Source of the DNA: Styela clava | Lineage: Eukaryota > Chordata > Ascidiacea > Stolidobranchia > Styelidae | Reading direction: 5' to 3' | Assembly: GCF_964204865.1 (NCBI RefSeq) | Contig: NC_135263.1 | Coordinates: 5,582,501-5,646,500 of the forward strand | DNA length: 64,000 bases | Shown here: piece after piece, positions 23,801 to 35,349 of the stretch | Position numbering within the stretch: the stretch's first letter is position 1 | Layout: the number at the start of each line of letters is the position of its first letter | Program-made: the position numbers and the translations under genes | The notes under the pieces: model-generated | Told to the model about the DNA's origin: nothing | Database searches by the model: none | The model's input: only the letters and a program-made list of their open reading frames with translations

Positions 23801-26020
23801 TTCTTATTTTATTCTACATATATATTTAAGTTGCGTATTTTCACTATTGGTTGAAAAATAAATTACTGATTACTGAATATTTTCGATGGTTGAGTATAGC
23901 AATAAGTTTTATGGGAAAACATTCATAGTAGTACATGCGTACTCAGACTAAGCACATTCGGTCCAATGCAAATGTGATAATCGTGACAAACAATATGCAA
24001 AACTAATGATCAATCCACAAAGCTGACGGAACGCTTAGTCATTATTCACCATTTATTGTGAAGAGTGAATCACGTACGCTGGTGAATGGTATTTCAGTTC
24101 GCGTCGTTTTTAAAAAAACAACTTTGGGAATAAGGTGATTATAAAAGCCACATATCGTCGGTTCAATATCTCACAGCTTATTGTGAAGAACCGCTATTAC
24201 AGTTAGAAAAATACGGTGTTCAGGTGTTATTTAGGGGCTTTAATACAAACTTACAAATACTCTATTGCAGTGGTCCACTCAGTATTATTTACCAGATATC
24301 AGGTACATACAAGAACTAACATTTAATCCTCTTTTACAAGTGCCCATGCACGGCATCATAAAAAATGACAATCTTCTCATAAACTATTATTGAAAACAAA
24401 ATGTCAAATAATAAAATTTAAATATGAGTGGTTAGCCTTTATGAAAATCCGTAAAAGGGCAATAAATTTTGAGGGAATTCACGTTTCGGTGTGAAACCTT
24501 CGAAGCGGTTTAATAATAATTACGATATTTTACTCAAATATTTTACTCCCGGAGGCGAAATGATGAGTATAAATTTGTGATCTAATAAACAATATATCAT
24601 CGTGCGACATGATTCGCGTAAAAGAGGAATCATCGAAATTGTATTTTACTGCAGACTAACCAAGGTCAGACTTCTTTATACAAGCATTTTACAACTGTGG
24701 CAAGAAACGCAATGGCACAGTTGTAAAGTGAAAAGCAATGGCAAACGAAACGTTACAAAAATACATTTGTGTTCGTGTGCAGCAAGACTCTTGAATTAAA
24801 TAGAATAGTCATTTTCACTCTTGCTATAGCATCATTGCGTTATACGTATATGAATCCACCTGTACAGAGGCATAGAGCAAGGAAAGGTAGTTAGTTTTAC
24901 GTAACCCCAGCTTTTGGTTGTATTTCACTGTTGCTGTTATTTTTGTTTTTTTGTTTCTGCATCTGAACGTGAATAATAGTATTATGTGTAATGACTTACT
25001 GGTGACCATTTTTCATTAAGCGATGTTGTTGTGCAGATTAGGAGCGAGGTTTTTAAATTTCTTACCCGCCATCTCATCCAAAGTCAAATTAAGTAGACTG
25101 CACTTCTGTATTTACAGAACTTCTGTATTTCCGATAAGCCTACCTAACGACATATTCAATGCTGCTTGACCAAGGGTATTCTCTGAAACAAAATACCTCG
25201 CAAACATTCGCCGCCGTCATCTTTAGCCTAATAATTTAACAGTGTTTAAACTAAAAAATCATAAATTGAATGTTTGAACCAAAAGATCATTAATTGAGGG
25301 TTTGAACCAAAAATTTATAATTTTATTCGTAAAACATTCAAGTATATATTCAGATTATATCATTATTGATATAAGTCACTTTGAACCGCGTGTAAGCTGT
25401 ATTAGCGATTAAGGCAATATAGTCAACATTTGCTATTTTCGATTAAATGCAAATTTTATAGAAAGCAATATTCAAAACATGTTATTCGCTTTTTGCGTAT
25501 TTGCGTGACTCATGTTATTTTGATTCTTTCTCTCAATAATGCTCTTGAGAGTTGGTGTCTGTTTAAAATATATGTTTGAATGTCACTCAACCTGAGTGTA
25601 TGTTCCACTTGTGACTTAGCACTTATTACTTGACCTAATCCGGATCAGTTTGGCAGTCAGTTCAAGTATTTTCTTGGCAATGTCACGTTATAATTTTCGA
25701 CGCGCTCAGGAATAAGAGAAACTAGCATTGGTGTGAAGTTTGCGTCCACGTATTTCTAACAAATTGGTATAAAATCCCCAAGGGATGAATGAAAACCTAC
25801 GAAAAACAAATATTCAGCAACAACATGGGTATCGTTGCTGCAGTTTAACTTAGCAAACTAAGCAATGGCAAAGTATGTTTTCTAGATAGGACTCATAGAA
25901 TGCTGCATAAAATTACATGGATTTCAGTCCATATTTCATTGACTATTGACGGTATGTACATGTTCTTTGCGTTTAGACGTTTACTCTACCTAAGTAAGTA
26001 ATATACTACATCTCACTGTC
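20891..26020. other. About 5.1 kb with no gene or repeat recognised
   Basis: No open frame above 75 codons, no splice-site-bounded segment with a familiar motif, and none of the repeat families found elsewhere in the window. It separates the Death-module gene (minus) from lysozyme A (plus), so it is a divergent upstream region for both and may hold their regulatory DNA. A tataaaa at 25768-25774 lies about 250 bp before the lysozyme A ATG and could be its TATA box if the 5' UTR is long or spliced. Confidence 0.45.
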
Positions 26021-29000
26021 ATGAAGTATTCTGCTGTAATTTTGCTTTCAATCGCGGGATTAGGTAAGTATTTCTGTTACACGATTTAAGTCTCGAGCTT
26101 AAGAGTTTTCTGAATCGTTTAACCATGCATCATAACTCATGTATTACGGTCTAGAGCTGGCATGGGCAAACTGCGTCCCGCGGGCCAAATACGGCCCATT
26201 GCGTAATTCAATCTGGCCCGCCTGGTGCTGCCACAACCAAACTAAAACGAAAATCAAATTCAAGGAATTTGTTGAGATTTCGAATAAATTTAGTTTGGGC
26301 TCAAGGCTTATTGTTTTCCACTTTTGCTTTTGTAACACTGCGAATATTCATAGAATGTAACTTTTTACGTCACACTTACATGGCCCGCCAGTATAGAAAG
26401 AAATAATTTTTGCCCCTTGACCCAAAAACCTTGTCCGCCCCTGGTAAAGAGTCTAGACCCTACAACAGTGGTACTTGAAATATTGGCCCACCTCACAAAT
26501 TTTCAGGGAGCGTGAAGCCAATTAAAAATAAAAATACTTGTTAGATTTGATCTTGTCCATCTTATTTGGGATATTCACATTGCTTTATTTTGGATATTTA
26601 CGTTTCATCCACGTATTTTCAACGTGTATTTGGATGAAACATGCCTCCGTCATATTATCTGTTGTTTGTGGCTTATTGTTAGCTTGTTATTATTGAGGTA
26701 AGGCGCAGGACCTGACAATTTCTAAAAAAAAGGCTTGAAAAAGTTTGAGAACCACTGGTCTAGAATAGGTTAAAAGAAGAAAATAGTACAATGCTACAAA
26801 TATGATCATTTTAATATCTGGTTTGTCTCAATTTTTCATCAAAACATCGCTTTTCTAATCACATATACAATTGTACATATTTCAAGTCGCAAGTGATTGG
26901 AAATGCACACAAATTGGAGGAACATGCAAAGATTATACGCAAAACACCTGTATAGCTGGATATGTGACAGGAAAATGCAGTGGTAACGCCGACAGAAGAT
27001 GCTGCAAACCATGCAGCCAAAGCTGTAAGTTTAGCTGAATTCTTACAATGTTTTTACATTTATTTTTCTAAAATTCATACTGAGATGGACAACGCATGAA
27101 GCAATACTGGGCCAAACTTCTTGTTGAATGCTAATTCCTTGCTAGTTTAGATATCACAGCATTCGAAAACAAGCTTCACTAAGATCAAGAAACAGTATAT
27201 ATTCACTATTTTATATTTCATAAAGAAAACACTCATTCAAAAAAGTAGAAAAAAGCAATGGGTATAGCAAATACCGCATGTGATTGGTATTACACATTCT
27301 GGTCAGCAAGCCTGCTATGTATCTGACAATTATAGTAAGAGAGTATTATATATAAAATGCGATTGGGGTCATATAGTCATCTGACTTTAAAACTTGATTG
27401 TATGCAATATATTATAGTGATGGATTGGCGTTTTATGCCACTCGCGGCACATTCTTTGCGACCAAACAAATTCTATCTTAAAATTTATGAGAATGAATAT
27501 AAAATCGAAGTATTTTTCAAAAAGGTAAATCGAAGGAAGCATCTGACTCATTGCGTGATGGTGCTTGCAATGGAAAATGTCAACACAATTCAAACTACTG
27601 TGATAGTCCGTACCAAAGTGGTAAATGTGGTGGCCCAAGTGCAAGACAATGCTGTCCTGGATGTAAGTAGAACTGATTAATTTTTGAAATTTTGTTTTAT
27701 TTTATTACGCGGAAAAACGGGCGGTCTGGAAATATATGTACCAAGATGACGCACAACCTGAACCCTAACTTGGTACACATACTATGTTCAGGTTGTGCGC
27801 CATCTTGGTAAACATACTTCGGGAGCACCGAAAAACGAGCAATGAGTGCAAATAGTTTTTTTTTCTTATAATTCATTATATCACAGTGGTTCCCAACTAT
27901 TTATGGCTAGTGGCCCCCTCCCGAGGCTTTGGGCACTCGTGGCCCTCTATTTTACATTACAGTAGTATTTATAGTGTTATTTTTATTGTTATATTCCGAA
28001 TTCATGCTTAACACCCTCTGAAATAACCGTGTCAAGCGGTGAGACTAGGAAAACGGGGAGTTTTCTTGTAAAGAGAAAAGTAAAAAGCGCCTAGCAAACT
28101 TTCAAACATATGTCGCAATATACTAAACATCTAAGTAATAATTGATTCATAATTCAAATAGAACTTAAATATAACCAATACATACATTGCTTTCAGCGAA
28201 TATCTGCTATGACAATATCCTTGAAGTGGAAACAACAGGCGCATCTGCTGAAACTGCTAAACAAGATAAACTAAGTTACCACGGTAATAGGAACTTTACC
28301 TTAAATTTATTTGGTATCAAAAATGCAATCACTGCTTGTATGCGCATTTACTTGGTTTTTTTTTTAAATACTTATTTTACTAAAAACGAGGGTAGTGGAA
28401 TACCTTTTATATATCTGCTGTCATATTCATAACATCCCCTATTGAAGTTTTTGGCGACTGTTTGCAAAAAATTTGTCATTATCACATGAATGACGGATGT
28501 GCAAAAGCAAATCCGAAACAACCACAGCTCCGTGAGTAGTTAAAGTAAAAATACATGCTTGCCATCATTCCACAGGAGTTGCAGCATCGAGAAAAATGGC
28601 ACAAACGGATGCGAGTGCAATGGCCACATATAAATCGAAGATTCTCGTTGCTGCAAAGAAATATTGTGTACAAGCGGCTGTTATTGCAGGTTCGTCTTTA
28701 TTTTTTATTGTAAAACCCATTTACTGTTGTTTGATAAAAATTGATTAAAATATAGATACTATTATCATATATGGTGGTCGCTAGAAAAACAGAAAATTGA
28801 ATAAACAGCTATTTGTTTTTACAAAGGCTAACTTTTTAAATGCATCATTCACAAATACTCAAAATGTCGTCCTTGCACTTAAGAGCAGTGTATTACCAAC
28901 TACAATAACTCTAACAACAATCTAGAACCTAAAGGAAATAAAACGTAACGAATAAGAACGCATTTTGTTCGTAATCTCTTTTGACCTTCAAAATTTCTGC

Positions 29001-30432
29001 TTTTGTAGCAACTACCCTGTATGATAATCTATAATGGAAATCAAAACAACAATGCTTCGCAAAATATAAATTTGGTAATTTTGACCTCTCGAAAATGTGG
29101 ATTTCTTGTAACGCCATGTGTATAATTCTCTATATTTCAGGTATAATCAGTCGAGAAACAAGAGCTGGCAAAGTTTTGATGTCAGATGGTTTTGGATTTG
29201 ATCGTAGTGGATTTGGTCTCATGCAGGTACGTTCTAAAACTGAAAACTTTCAAAACTTACTCATTTATATGCTACGACAATTTGATGTCGACAAATTCAA
29301 ACTTCGCAACACTTATCATGTTGGATTTACACTTCGTGAACATCTCACTGAAATAGAAATAATTTATCATTTACAAATCAACTGTAAGCCTAGATTGGTT
29401 CGACTCGCGGAAGCCACTAAAGTAATTGAAACGGAAATGTATCATCTGAAACAAAAATTGAAAGGCTCTCAAGAAAATTGAAGCGCTATTTTTACATATT
29501 ATGTAATCCTGATACTGTCTATTCAAGAATTGTTCTCAAGAGGACGGCGAATATTGCTTTCAATCTTAGATTAAAATTGCAAGTTGAAAATTTTTTTTAA
29601 TCTAGAAATTTAATAATAATCACTAAAATATTTTTAGGTTGACAAGGGAAGCCACAATCCACAAGGTGGCGCATTTAGCCAAACTCATATTAATCAAGGC
29701 ACAAGTATGTCATTATGATTCTTGCTTCAGATTGTCAAATGTAAATTTGTAATAACTTATACGAACCATGTTAAATATAAAGCTATTTTTATTTTTATTT
29801 ATCATTGAATAAGTGTACACTCAGCAGGCCATATCTGAATACTCAATGAATGACATTGAATAAAAATAGATGATTTTGTTCATCACCCCTTTTCGACCAG
29901 AAGCTTCCACGGTATTCCAGTAGTGTGTGTACCCGGTTAGGGTTAGGCCATGATTTTATTTCGATTTTCCTTATTTTAGTACAATCACAAGTTCGGAGAC
30001 TGTCTGAATATACCCCTATAAGTTTCAGTCCCTTCATACAACTTGATGTAAAGTAGGCGAACAAAGTTAGTTACCCCCATATTGGTACACACACTTTTGG
30101 AGCGCCGCTTTTACAGTTTGACTGCATTTCATCATCAATAATTTTTCTTTTGGTCGAATTCAATAAAAAAGAAATCAATTTTACGTAAGGAGATTTTCTC
30201 AACAGGAAGAATACTCTTGTTTTTAGAGATTCTCGTCGATATGCTTAAAGGAGTTCGAAATAAGCACAAATCCTGGAGCAAACTATGGGTTTACAAAGGA
30301 GGGATAAGCGCTTATAACGCAGGAGTAAAAAACGTTCGCACGTATGCGGGAATGGATGTCGGAACCACCGGTAACGACTACGGGAATGACGTAGTTGCCA
30401 GAGCTAAATGGTACAAGGAGAACGGATACTAA
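26021..30432 (+). CDS. Goose-type lysozyme A with two N-terminal cysteine-rich modules
   Basis: Eight exons: 26021-26063, 26887-27024, 27525-27662, 28197-28283, 28576-28689, 29141-29226, 29638-29704 and 30227-30432; 292 residues, all junctions GT-AG and in frame. Exon 1 is a signal peptide (MKYSAVILLSIAGL). Exons 2 and 3 are cysteine-rich modules (GGTCKDYTQNTC..DRRCC; GKCGGPSARQCC). Exons 4-8 are the GEWL domain: [19 protein letters not shown] with catalytic Glu179, GFGLMQVD with Asp194 and Asp204 at the usual acidic positions, GGISAYNAG and [10 protein letters not shown]. Expected to hydrolyse the N-acetylmuramic acid to N-acetylglucosamine bond of peptidoglycan outside the cell. Intron phases are 1,1,1,1,1,0,1. 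The cysteine-rich modules are not part of vertebrate g-type lysozymes and may bind a surface. Parent-type copy of relic B. Confidence 0.92.
26157..26445. mobile_element. hAT-like MITE (cggcccgcc family) in lysozyme A intron 1
   Basis: Matches 14594-14900 and the reverse of 39168-39470: cccgcgggccaaatacggcc, aatctggcccgcctggtgct and the 3' part atggcccgccagtatag. The position is shared with lysozyme B, so the insertion predates the A-B duplication. Confidence 0.65.
26463..26757. mobile_element. hAT-like MITE (cagtggt family) in lysozyme A intron 1
   Basis: Starts cagtggtacttgaaa and ends aagtttgagaaccactg, a typical hAT terminal pair. The reverse copy at 38878-39150 holds the corresponding place beside lysozyme B. 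No coding capacity. Confidence 0.7.
27721..27829. mobile_element. Short palindromic MITE (family P2) in lysozyme A intron 3
   Basis: Left arm taccaagatgacgcacaacc; right arm ggttgtgcgccatcttggta, closing acatacttcgggagcacc. The arms can pair over most of the element. It has no counterpart in the matching B intron (37561-37652), so it either inserted in A after the duplication or was lost from B. Confidence 0.7.
27885..28085. mobile_element. hAT-like MITE remnant in lysozyme A intron 3
   Basis: Opens with cagtggttcccaactattta, then ggccccctcccgaggctttg. The reverse complement occurs at 37360-37562 in the corresponding intron of lysozyme B. The far terminus is not clear. Present before the A-B duplication. 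Confidence 0.6.
28773..29019. mobile_element. MITE family T (ggtggtcgctag) in lysozyme A intron 5
   Basis: Terminal inverted repeats: ggtggtcgctagaaaaacag at the left and ctgcttttgtagcaactacc at the right. Copies at 34495-34742 (same intron in B, reversed) and 33213-33466 (B last intron). A fourth terminus, ggtggttgctagaaaag, ends exactly at the C-locus breakpoint at 41997. Non-coding. Confidence 0.75.
29911..30107. mobile_element. MITE family Q copy in lysozyme A intron 7
   Basis: Starts gtattccagtagtgtgtgta, contains gttagggttaggccatga and caacttgatgtaaagtaggc, ends ttttggagcgcc. The same insertion is split in two by the rearrangement: its first bases remain beside B (about 33604-33640, reversed) and the rest beside C (41998-42215). 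Confidence 0.7.
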
Positions 30433-30541
30433 CAACATAACAGAACATCTTAGTTTTTTTCTTTCTGTAATACATCTTATCTACACCAAATAGGTACTAA
30501 AATAATCATAATTGTGGAAGTCTTCATGTACGTCCATTGAA

Positions 30542-30547
30542 AATAAA
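30542..30547 (+). terminator. Polyadenylation signal of lysozyme A
   Basis: AATAAA lies 110 bases after the lysozyme A stop (30430-30432). The same hexamer is conserved in the 3' flank of relic C near 42643. Confidence 0.55.
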
Positions 30548-31592
30548 TTGGAACATTCAATGTGTATATTCAGCAACTCGGTATTCGTTTGAATATTCAA
30601 ATATGATGTTAAATTGAGTTCTAAGTTGGAATATTACTAGTTTGTTTCTATAATTATAATATATCAGTAATTGCATCTATGTACTATGTCTCTTGATTTA
30701 GTAGTTATAGGGAATACAAACCAAACCGGGTGGGTACTTCCCATGCGCATATAATAATGCTCACTCAATTATTGGTCGATCGATCAATGACATTCAGCAA
30801 GGTCAAGGTGATGGAAGACTTTCATAGATTTGATTTCATAGTGTCAGGTCGATAGTAGCGTTCGTAATGTATAAGTTAGAAAATATCGTTGGTAATTTTC
30901 TAAAAATACCTTAACACTAACAAATATCGAATTCCTAAAAACCAAATCTCCCAAGTCGTGGAATGTATAATATACCTGAATGACGTAATGCCCTCGTGTG
31001 GATCTTTTTCAAATTTACCAAGTATTGAAAATTCATACGATTGCTAAATTTTTTACTTCCTTTTCCAACACAAACTTAATCAAAATATAGTCAGCGGTAA
31101 CATCTGATTTTAATCGATGCTCTTCCTGTATGTATCAGCTCATATTGCGAGATTTTCTTCTAGCCTAGCAAAGGTGTAGGAGGTGTGTTCGGATATGCTG
31201 CATTACGAGAGTACGCAGAGTAGGTGGATTGGCACAAAAAATGCTTTTGCACGTATATTGTAAGAACCTGAAAACAATGACGATTTGGGCTGAAAATTTT
31301 TTACTCAAGAAAGACAGTTGGATATTATAAACTAAACTAGCCTGTGAAAGTAAAAGTACCCTGTCGGTATACTGCTGCAATCGTTTAGAGTGGAAGTGGA
31401 GAAATATACTCCACTGGTGTGATACGTAGAAACTAACTCTATTGCTTTGGCATATTTACAGAAACTGGGCAGTGACTGAATTTTTGTTTTATGTTTTCAT
31501 TTTAAAGTTTTACGGTTTTGTTTCGTTTTCTCTGGTCAATTTACATTTCTGTTCAAGTTTGTTGAATGAATCGTTCGCTTTTGTTGTAGTAT
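30548..31592. other. Intergenic DNA downstream of lysozyme A
   Basis: The first 300 bp or so (to about 30870) are duplicated downstream of relic C (to about 42965). Beyond that I see no gene, RNA or repeat. Confidence 0.5.
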
Positions 31593-31960
31593 ACCAGTGG
31601 TTCCCAATGTTTCCCCTTCGCAACCCCTTTAACAAAAACTTATATTAAAAAGCACATTGTGCATAGCATAGATATTTAATCGCTTACAACTTATTCGATG
31701 CGATGGTTGGGTTTTCGTCTGTGCAGCCAACTTTAAAATTTGTGATTGCGTGTTGGACAAAACCACTCTCAGTTCATATTCTACATTCTTTCTATTTCTT
31801 TCCTTAGTTTTGATATGTAAAAGTGTCGAAAATCCGCTCTCACACAGGTTTGTTGTAACAAAGGGCAGCAGTATTGGAAATGCCAGTTTCGATGGTTGTG
31901 GATACGATTCAAACCTATCCAGGGCTGGATTAATCATCATAAAGCAAAATAAGAGAAAGG
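31593..31960 (-). pseudogene. hAT (Charlie/ZBED5-like) transposase C-terminal fragment
   Basis: On the minus strand, 31940-31629 encodes about 100 residues including LPFVTTNLCESGFSTLLHIK, TKERNRKNVE and ELRVVLSNTQ. These match the hATC dimerisation domain of Charlie-type hAT transposases and of domesticated ZBED5-like proteins. The rest of the transposase, with BED zinc finger and catalytic acids, is missing. A hAT-type terminus, cagtggttcccaatg, lies at 31593, just beyond the 3' end of this frame as expected for an element end. A dead 5'-truncated copy. It is the only direct protein evidence here for the family that would mobilise the many hAT-like MITEs. Confidence 0.75.
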
Positions 31961-32038
31961 AGTAACTTCAGAAATTTCCATTAGATATTTTATCTTTCGT
32001 GTTCATAAATTTCAGCATTGCTCTCTTATTTGTCTATC

Positions 32039-32590
32039 GCAGTGGTTCTCAAACTTTTTTTTCAAAAATTATGCATAACGGTCCCCTTGCAATTTTTCTG
32101 ATGACTCGCGGTCCACTAAAGAAATGAAAGCAAATAACAACGCGGTATAACAAGCATTCATCTATTGAATGACATTAAAACAGTTCAATGAGAAGGGTGC
32201 ACCTGATTGGCTTTGACTAGTTCTTCTCCCCCGTTTTTTTTTTTTTCAATAACTCTCATATCGTGTCCCACGTCCATTCTGTTTCAACATATTTTTTTTA
32301 ATAGCGAGTAACGAGGAAAAAGCTGCCTCACATTTGTAAGTTGTTGCAAATGAAATGAGCATTTTAGTACCCTCTTAGCGACATCGGGATAGGACGGTGC
32401 CACCGTGGTTTTTCTTTTCCTCCAGACCTATCACAGCAAAACCTAATCTCACATATGAATCATTATATCAAAATCGATTTTTTACGGCCAGGGGGGCACT
32501 TTTAAATAACCCCGAAATAATTTACAATCAGATGCACACGCCTTCCATAAACAATATGCTCTGATTTGCGTACTTGGCACGTTAACCAAC
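32039..32590. mobile_element. hAT-like element remnant inserted in the lysozyme B 3' flank
   Basis: Begins cagtggttctcaaac at 32039, immediately after tcttatttgtctatcg. That flank also occurs at 44150-44162 downstream of lysozyme D, where it continues without interruption into the sequence found here from about 32600. The comparison defines the insertion. The right terminus is degraded and no transposase frame is visible. Confidence 0.55.
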
Positions 32591-33212
32591 GTTTGTTACG
32601 TATTATATTATTCATTTTTGTGTTATCACCGGCTGTTAACCTGAGTATACCAAATACTAGCAGACACATAAACGCTCAAAAGTTTAATTTTTATGCGAAA
32701 TTAACTGAACATCAAATTGTTAAAATTAAACAAAATTATTAGTGATCCGCAACATTATCCATCAGTAGCCATTATTAGCGTACCATTGGGATCTGGCAAC
32801 TACATCGTTTGCATAATCATTTCAAGTGGTGCCGTCGTCCACGTTATTGTACGAATAGACATTCCGAACGCCTGCGTTGTAGGCACTGATTCCACCTTTC
32901 AGGGCCATGTCTTGGCTCCAAGAAGGATGCTTATTCTTTACACCATTGATCATATCGATGAGAATTTCTAGAGTAAAAAAAATCTAGTCATTGAGCGCAA
33001 AATTTCATTGGTTTTCAGCTTTTCATTCAAATTCCTTCGTTCGTCTATTTTGGAATTCTTTATTCTTCTCTCACTATATGCATAAAACGTACTAAATCGA
33101 TTCAGTCTTTAAGTTTAATGGATCCATAGCTAGTGTATGTGCAAGTTGATATCCCAATGAATTTTGTACAGTTTAGGTACTTAATAATGTGCGCATGAAT
33201 TCTCATTATACA

Positions 33213-33466
33213 GGGGCATCGCTAGAAAAACAGAAAATCAGTCAAACAGCAAGTTGTTTAGAGGCATTATGTTTCCTTTTAAAGTCTGAAGGCTGTTTTC
33301 TGTCTTTTTCCATAATGTGGGTGTCAAAACAGAAATGAAATAAAAAAAAGATATCAACCTAAAACAACCTAGAACCTATAAAACGTATCGAAAAAGAAAT
33401 GAGCACGCATTTGATTTGTGATCTAATCTGACATTCAAATTTTCTGCTTTTCTAGCAACCACCCTG
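33213..33466. mobile_element. MITE family T in lysozyme B last intron
   Basis: Starts ggggcatcgctagaaaaaca, ends ctgcttttctagcaaccacc. Its right terminus lies inside the 158-bp segment that is repeated inverted at 41840-41997, so the break at the C locus falls within this element's terminal repeat. Confidence 0.7.
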
Positions 33467-33604
33467 CAATAATATTAAAGAACTAAACAATAATAGTAAT
33501 ACTATACCGAATGCGAAGCAAAACTACTAACCAAAAACCCCCCTGAGGCGGATTTCTCCTCGGTTGGGAAACGTAGGGATAGATAATGTCAAGAGCTAAA
33601 TTAC
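33447..33604. repeat. 158-bp inversion-breakpoint duplicate, copy 1
   Basis: The reverse complement matches 41840-41997 over 158 bp with no length change and only a few differences. Both copies run from gtaatttagctcttgacatt to ggtggttgctagaaaag, and include ggagaaatccgcctcagggg. It marks where lysozyme B changes from A-like to D-like. The segment is absent from the corresponding introns of A and D. Confidence 0.85.
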
Positions 33605-34494
33605 ACAGAGCACACACACTACTGTAGTACCGTGAAAGCTTCTGGTCGAAAAGGGGTGATGAATAAAATCTTCTATTTTTATTCAATAACATTCATTGAA
33701 TATTCAGATATGCTTGCTGAGTGTACACTTACTAATTCAATGATTAATAAATATAAAAATAGCTTTATATTTAACATGGTTCGTATAAGTTATTGCAAAT
33801 TGAAACTTGGCAATTCGAAAAAAAGAATCATAATGACATACTTGTGCCTTGATTAATGTGAGTTTGGCTAAATGCGCCACCTTGTGGTCTGTGAAATCTT
33901 CTGTCAACCTAAAAATATTTTGATAATTTCTATTAAAATTTTTCCAACTTGCAATTTTTATCAAAGATTGAAAGCAATCTTTGCCGTCCTCGTGAGAATA
34001 ATTCCTAAATAGACAGCATCGGGATTACATGTGCTTCAATTTTCTTGATAGCCTTTCAATTTTGGTTTCAGATGGTACATTTACGTTTTCAATTAGCTTT
34101 GTGGCCTCCATGAGTCAAACCAATCTAGGCTTGCAGTTTATTTGTAAATAGTAATTTATTTCTATTTCAGTGAAATAGAATATGTTCACGGAGGTCAATT
34201 CCATCAAAAAAGGGTGTTGCGAAGTTTCATATTCGTCGGAATTGCCGTAGCAAGTAAATGAGTAAATTTCCAGTTTAGTAATGTACCTGCATGAGACCAA
34301 ATCCACTACGATCAAATCCAAAACCATCTGATCTCAAAACTTTGCCAGCTCTCGTTTCTCGACTGATTATACCTGAATTATAAAGAATTATCCACATGAA
34401 GTTACAAGAGATCAACATTTTCGAGAGGTCGAAATTGGCAAATTTATATTTCGCATTGTGTTGTTGTGATAATTTCCATTATATATTACCATAC

Positions 34495-34742
34495 CGGGTA
34501 GTTGATACAAAAGCATTTTGAAAAGAAATTTTGAAAGCCAGATGAGATTACGAATAAAACGCGTGCTTATTCGTTACTTTTTTTTATTTCTTTTAGGTAC
34601 TAGATTGTTGTAGTTGTTAATACACTGTTCTTAAGGGCAAGGACGACATTTTGAGTATTTGTGAATGATGCATTTAAAAAAGTTAGTCTTTGTAAAAACA
34701 AATAGCTGTTTAATCAATTTTCTGTTTTTCTAGCGACCACCA
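34495..34742. mobile_element. MITE family T in lysozyme B intron
   Basis: Reverse-oriented counterpart of 28773-29019, in the same intron of the duplicated gene; ends ctgtttttctagcgaccacc. Inherited through the duplication. Confidence 0.7.
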
Positions 34743-35349
34743 AATATTATGCAGAGTATCTATATTCTACTCTATTTTTATTAAACAACAATAAAAGGTT
34801 TTTAAAAAATCAAAAATAAATATAAACCTGCAATAACTGCCGCTTGTACACGATATCTCTTTGCAGCAACGAGAATCTTCGATTTATATTTGGCCATTGC
34901 TCTCGCATCCGTTTGTGCCATTTTTCTTGATGCTGCAACTCCTGTGGAATGATACCAAGCATGTATTTTTACTTTAATTACTCACGGAGCTGTGGTTGTT
35001 TCGGATTTGCTTTTGCACATCCGTCATTCATATGATAATGACAATCGTTTTGCAAACAGTCGCCAAAAACTTCAATAGGGGATGTTATGAATATGACAGC
35101 AGATATATAAAAGGTATTCGACTCATTTTTAGTAAAATACGTATTTTAAAAAAAAACTAGGTAAACGCACATACAAGCAGTGATTGCATTTTTTCATACC
35201 GAATAAATTTAAGGTAAAGTTCTTATTACCGTAGTAGCTTAGTCTATCTTGTTCAGCAGTTTTAGCAGATGCACCTGTTGTTTCCATATCATGGATATTC
35301 CCTGAAAGCAATGTATATATTGGTTAAGCTCTATTTGACTTATGAATCA

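Noticed and set aside
27357..27680. 107-codon frame over lysozyme A exon 3
   Set aside because: Different frame from the exon; the cysteine-rich frame with matching splice sites is the supported one.
29227..29481. Open frame continuing 84 codons past the donor of lysozyme A exon 6
   Set aside because: The frame is not kept in the homologous intron of lysozyme B (34000-34286), the donor is strong, and the added residues resemble nothing. Treated as chance read-through.
32717..32971. 84-codon plus-strand open frame (similar one at 44387-44572 and 58572-58769)
   Set aside because: Antisense shadows of the last exons of lysozymes B, D and E. They persist because the sense strand is conserved, not because they code.
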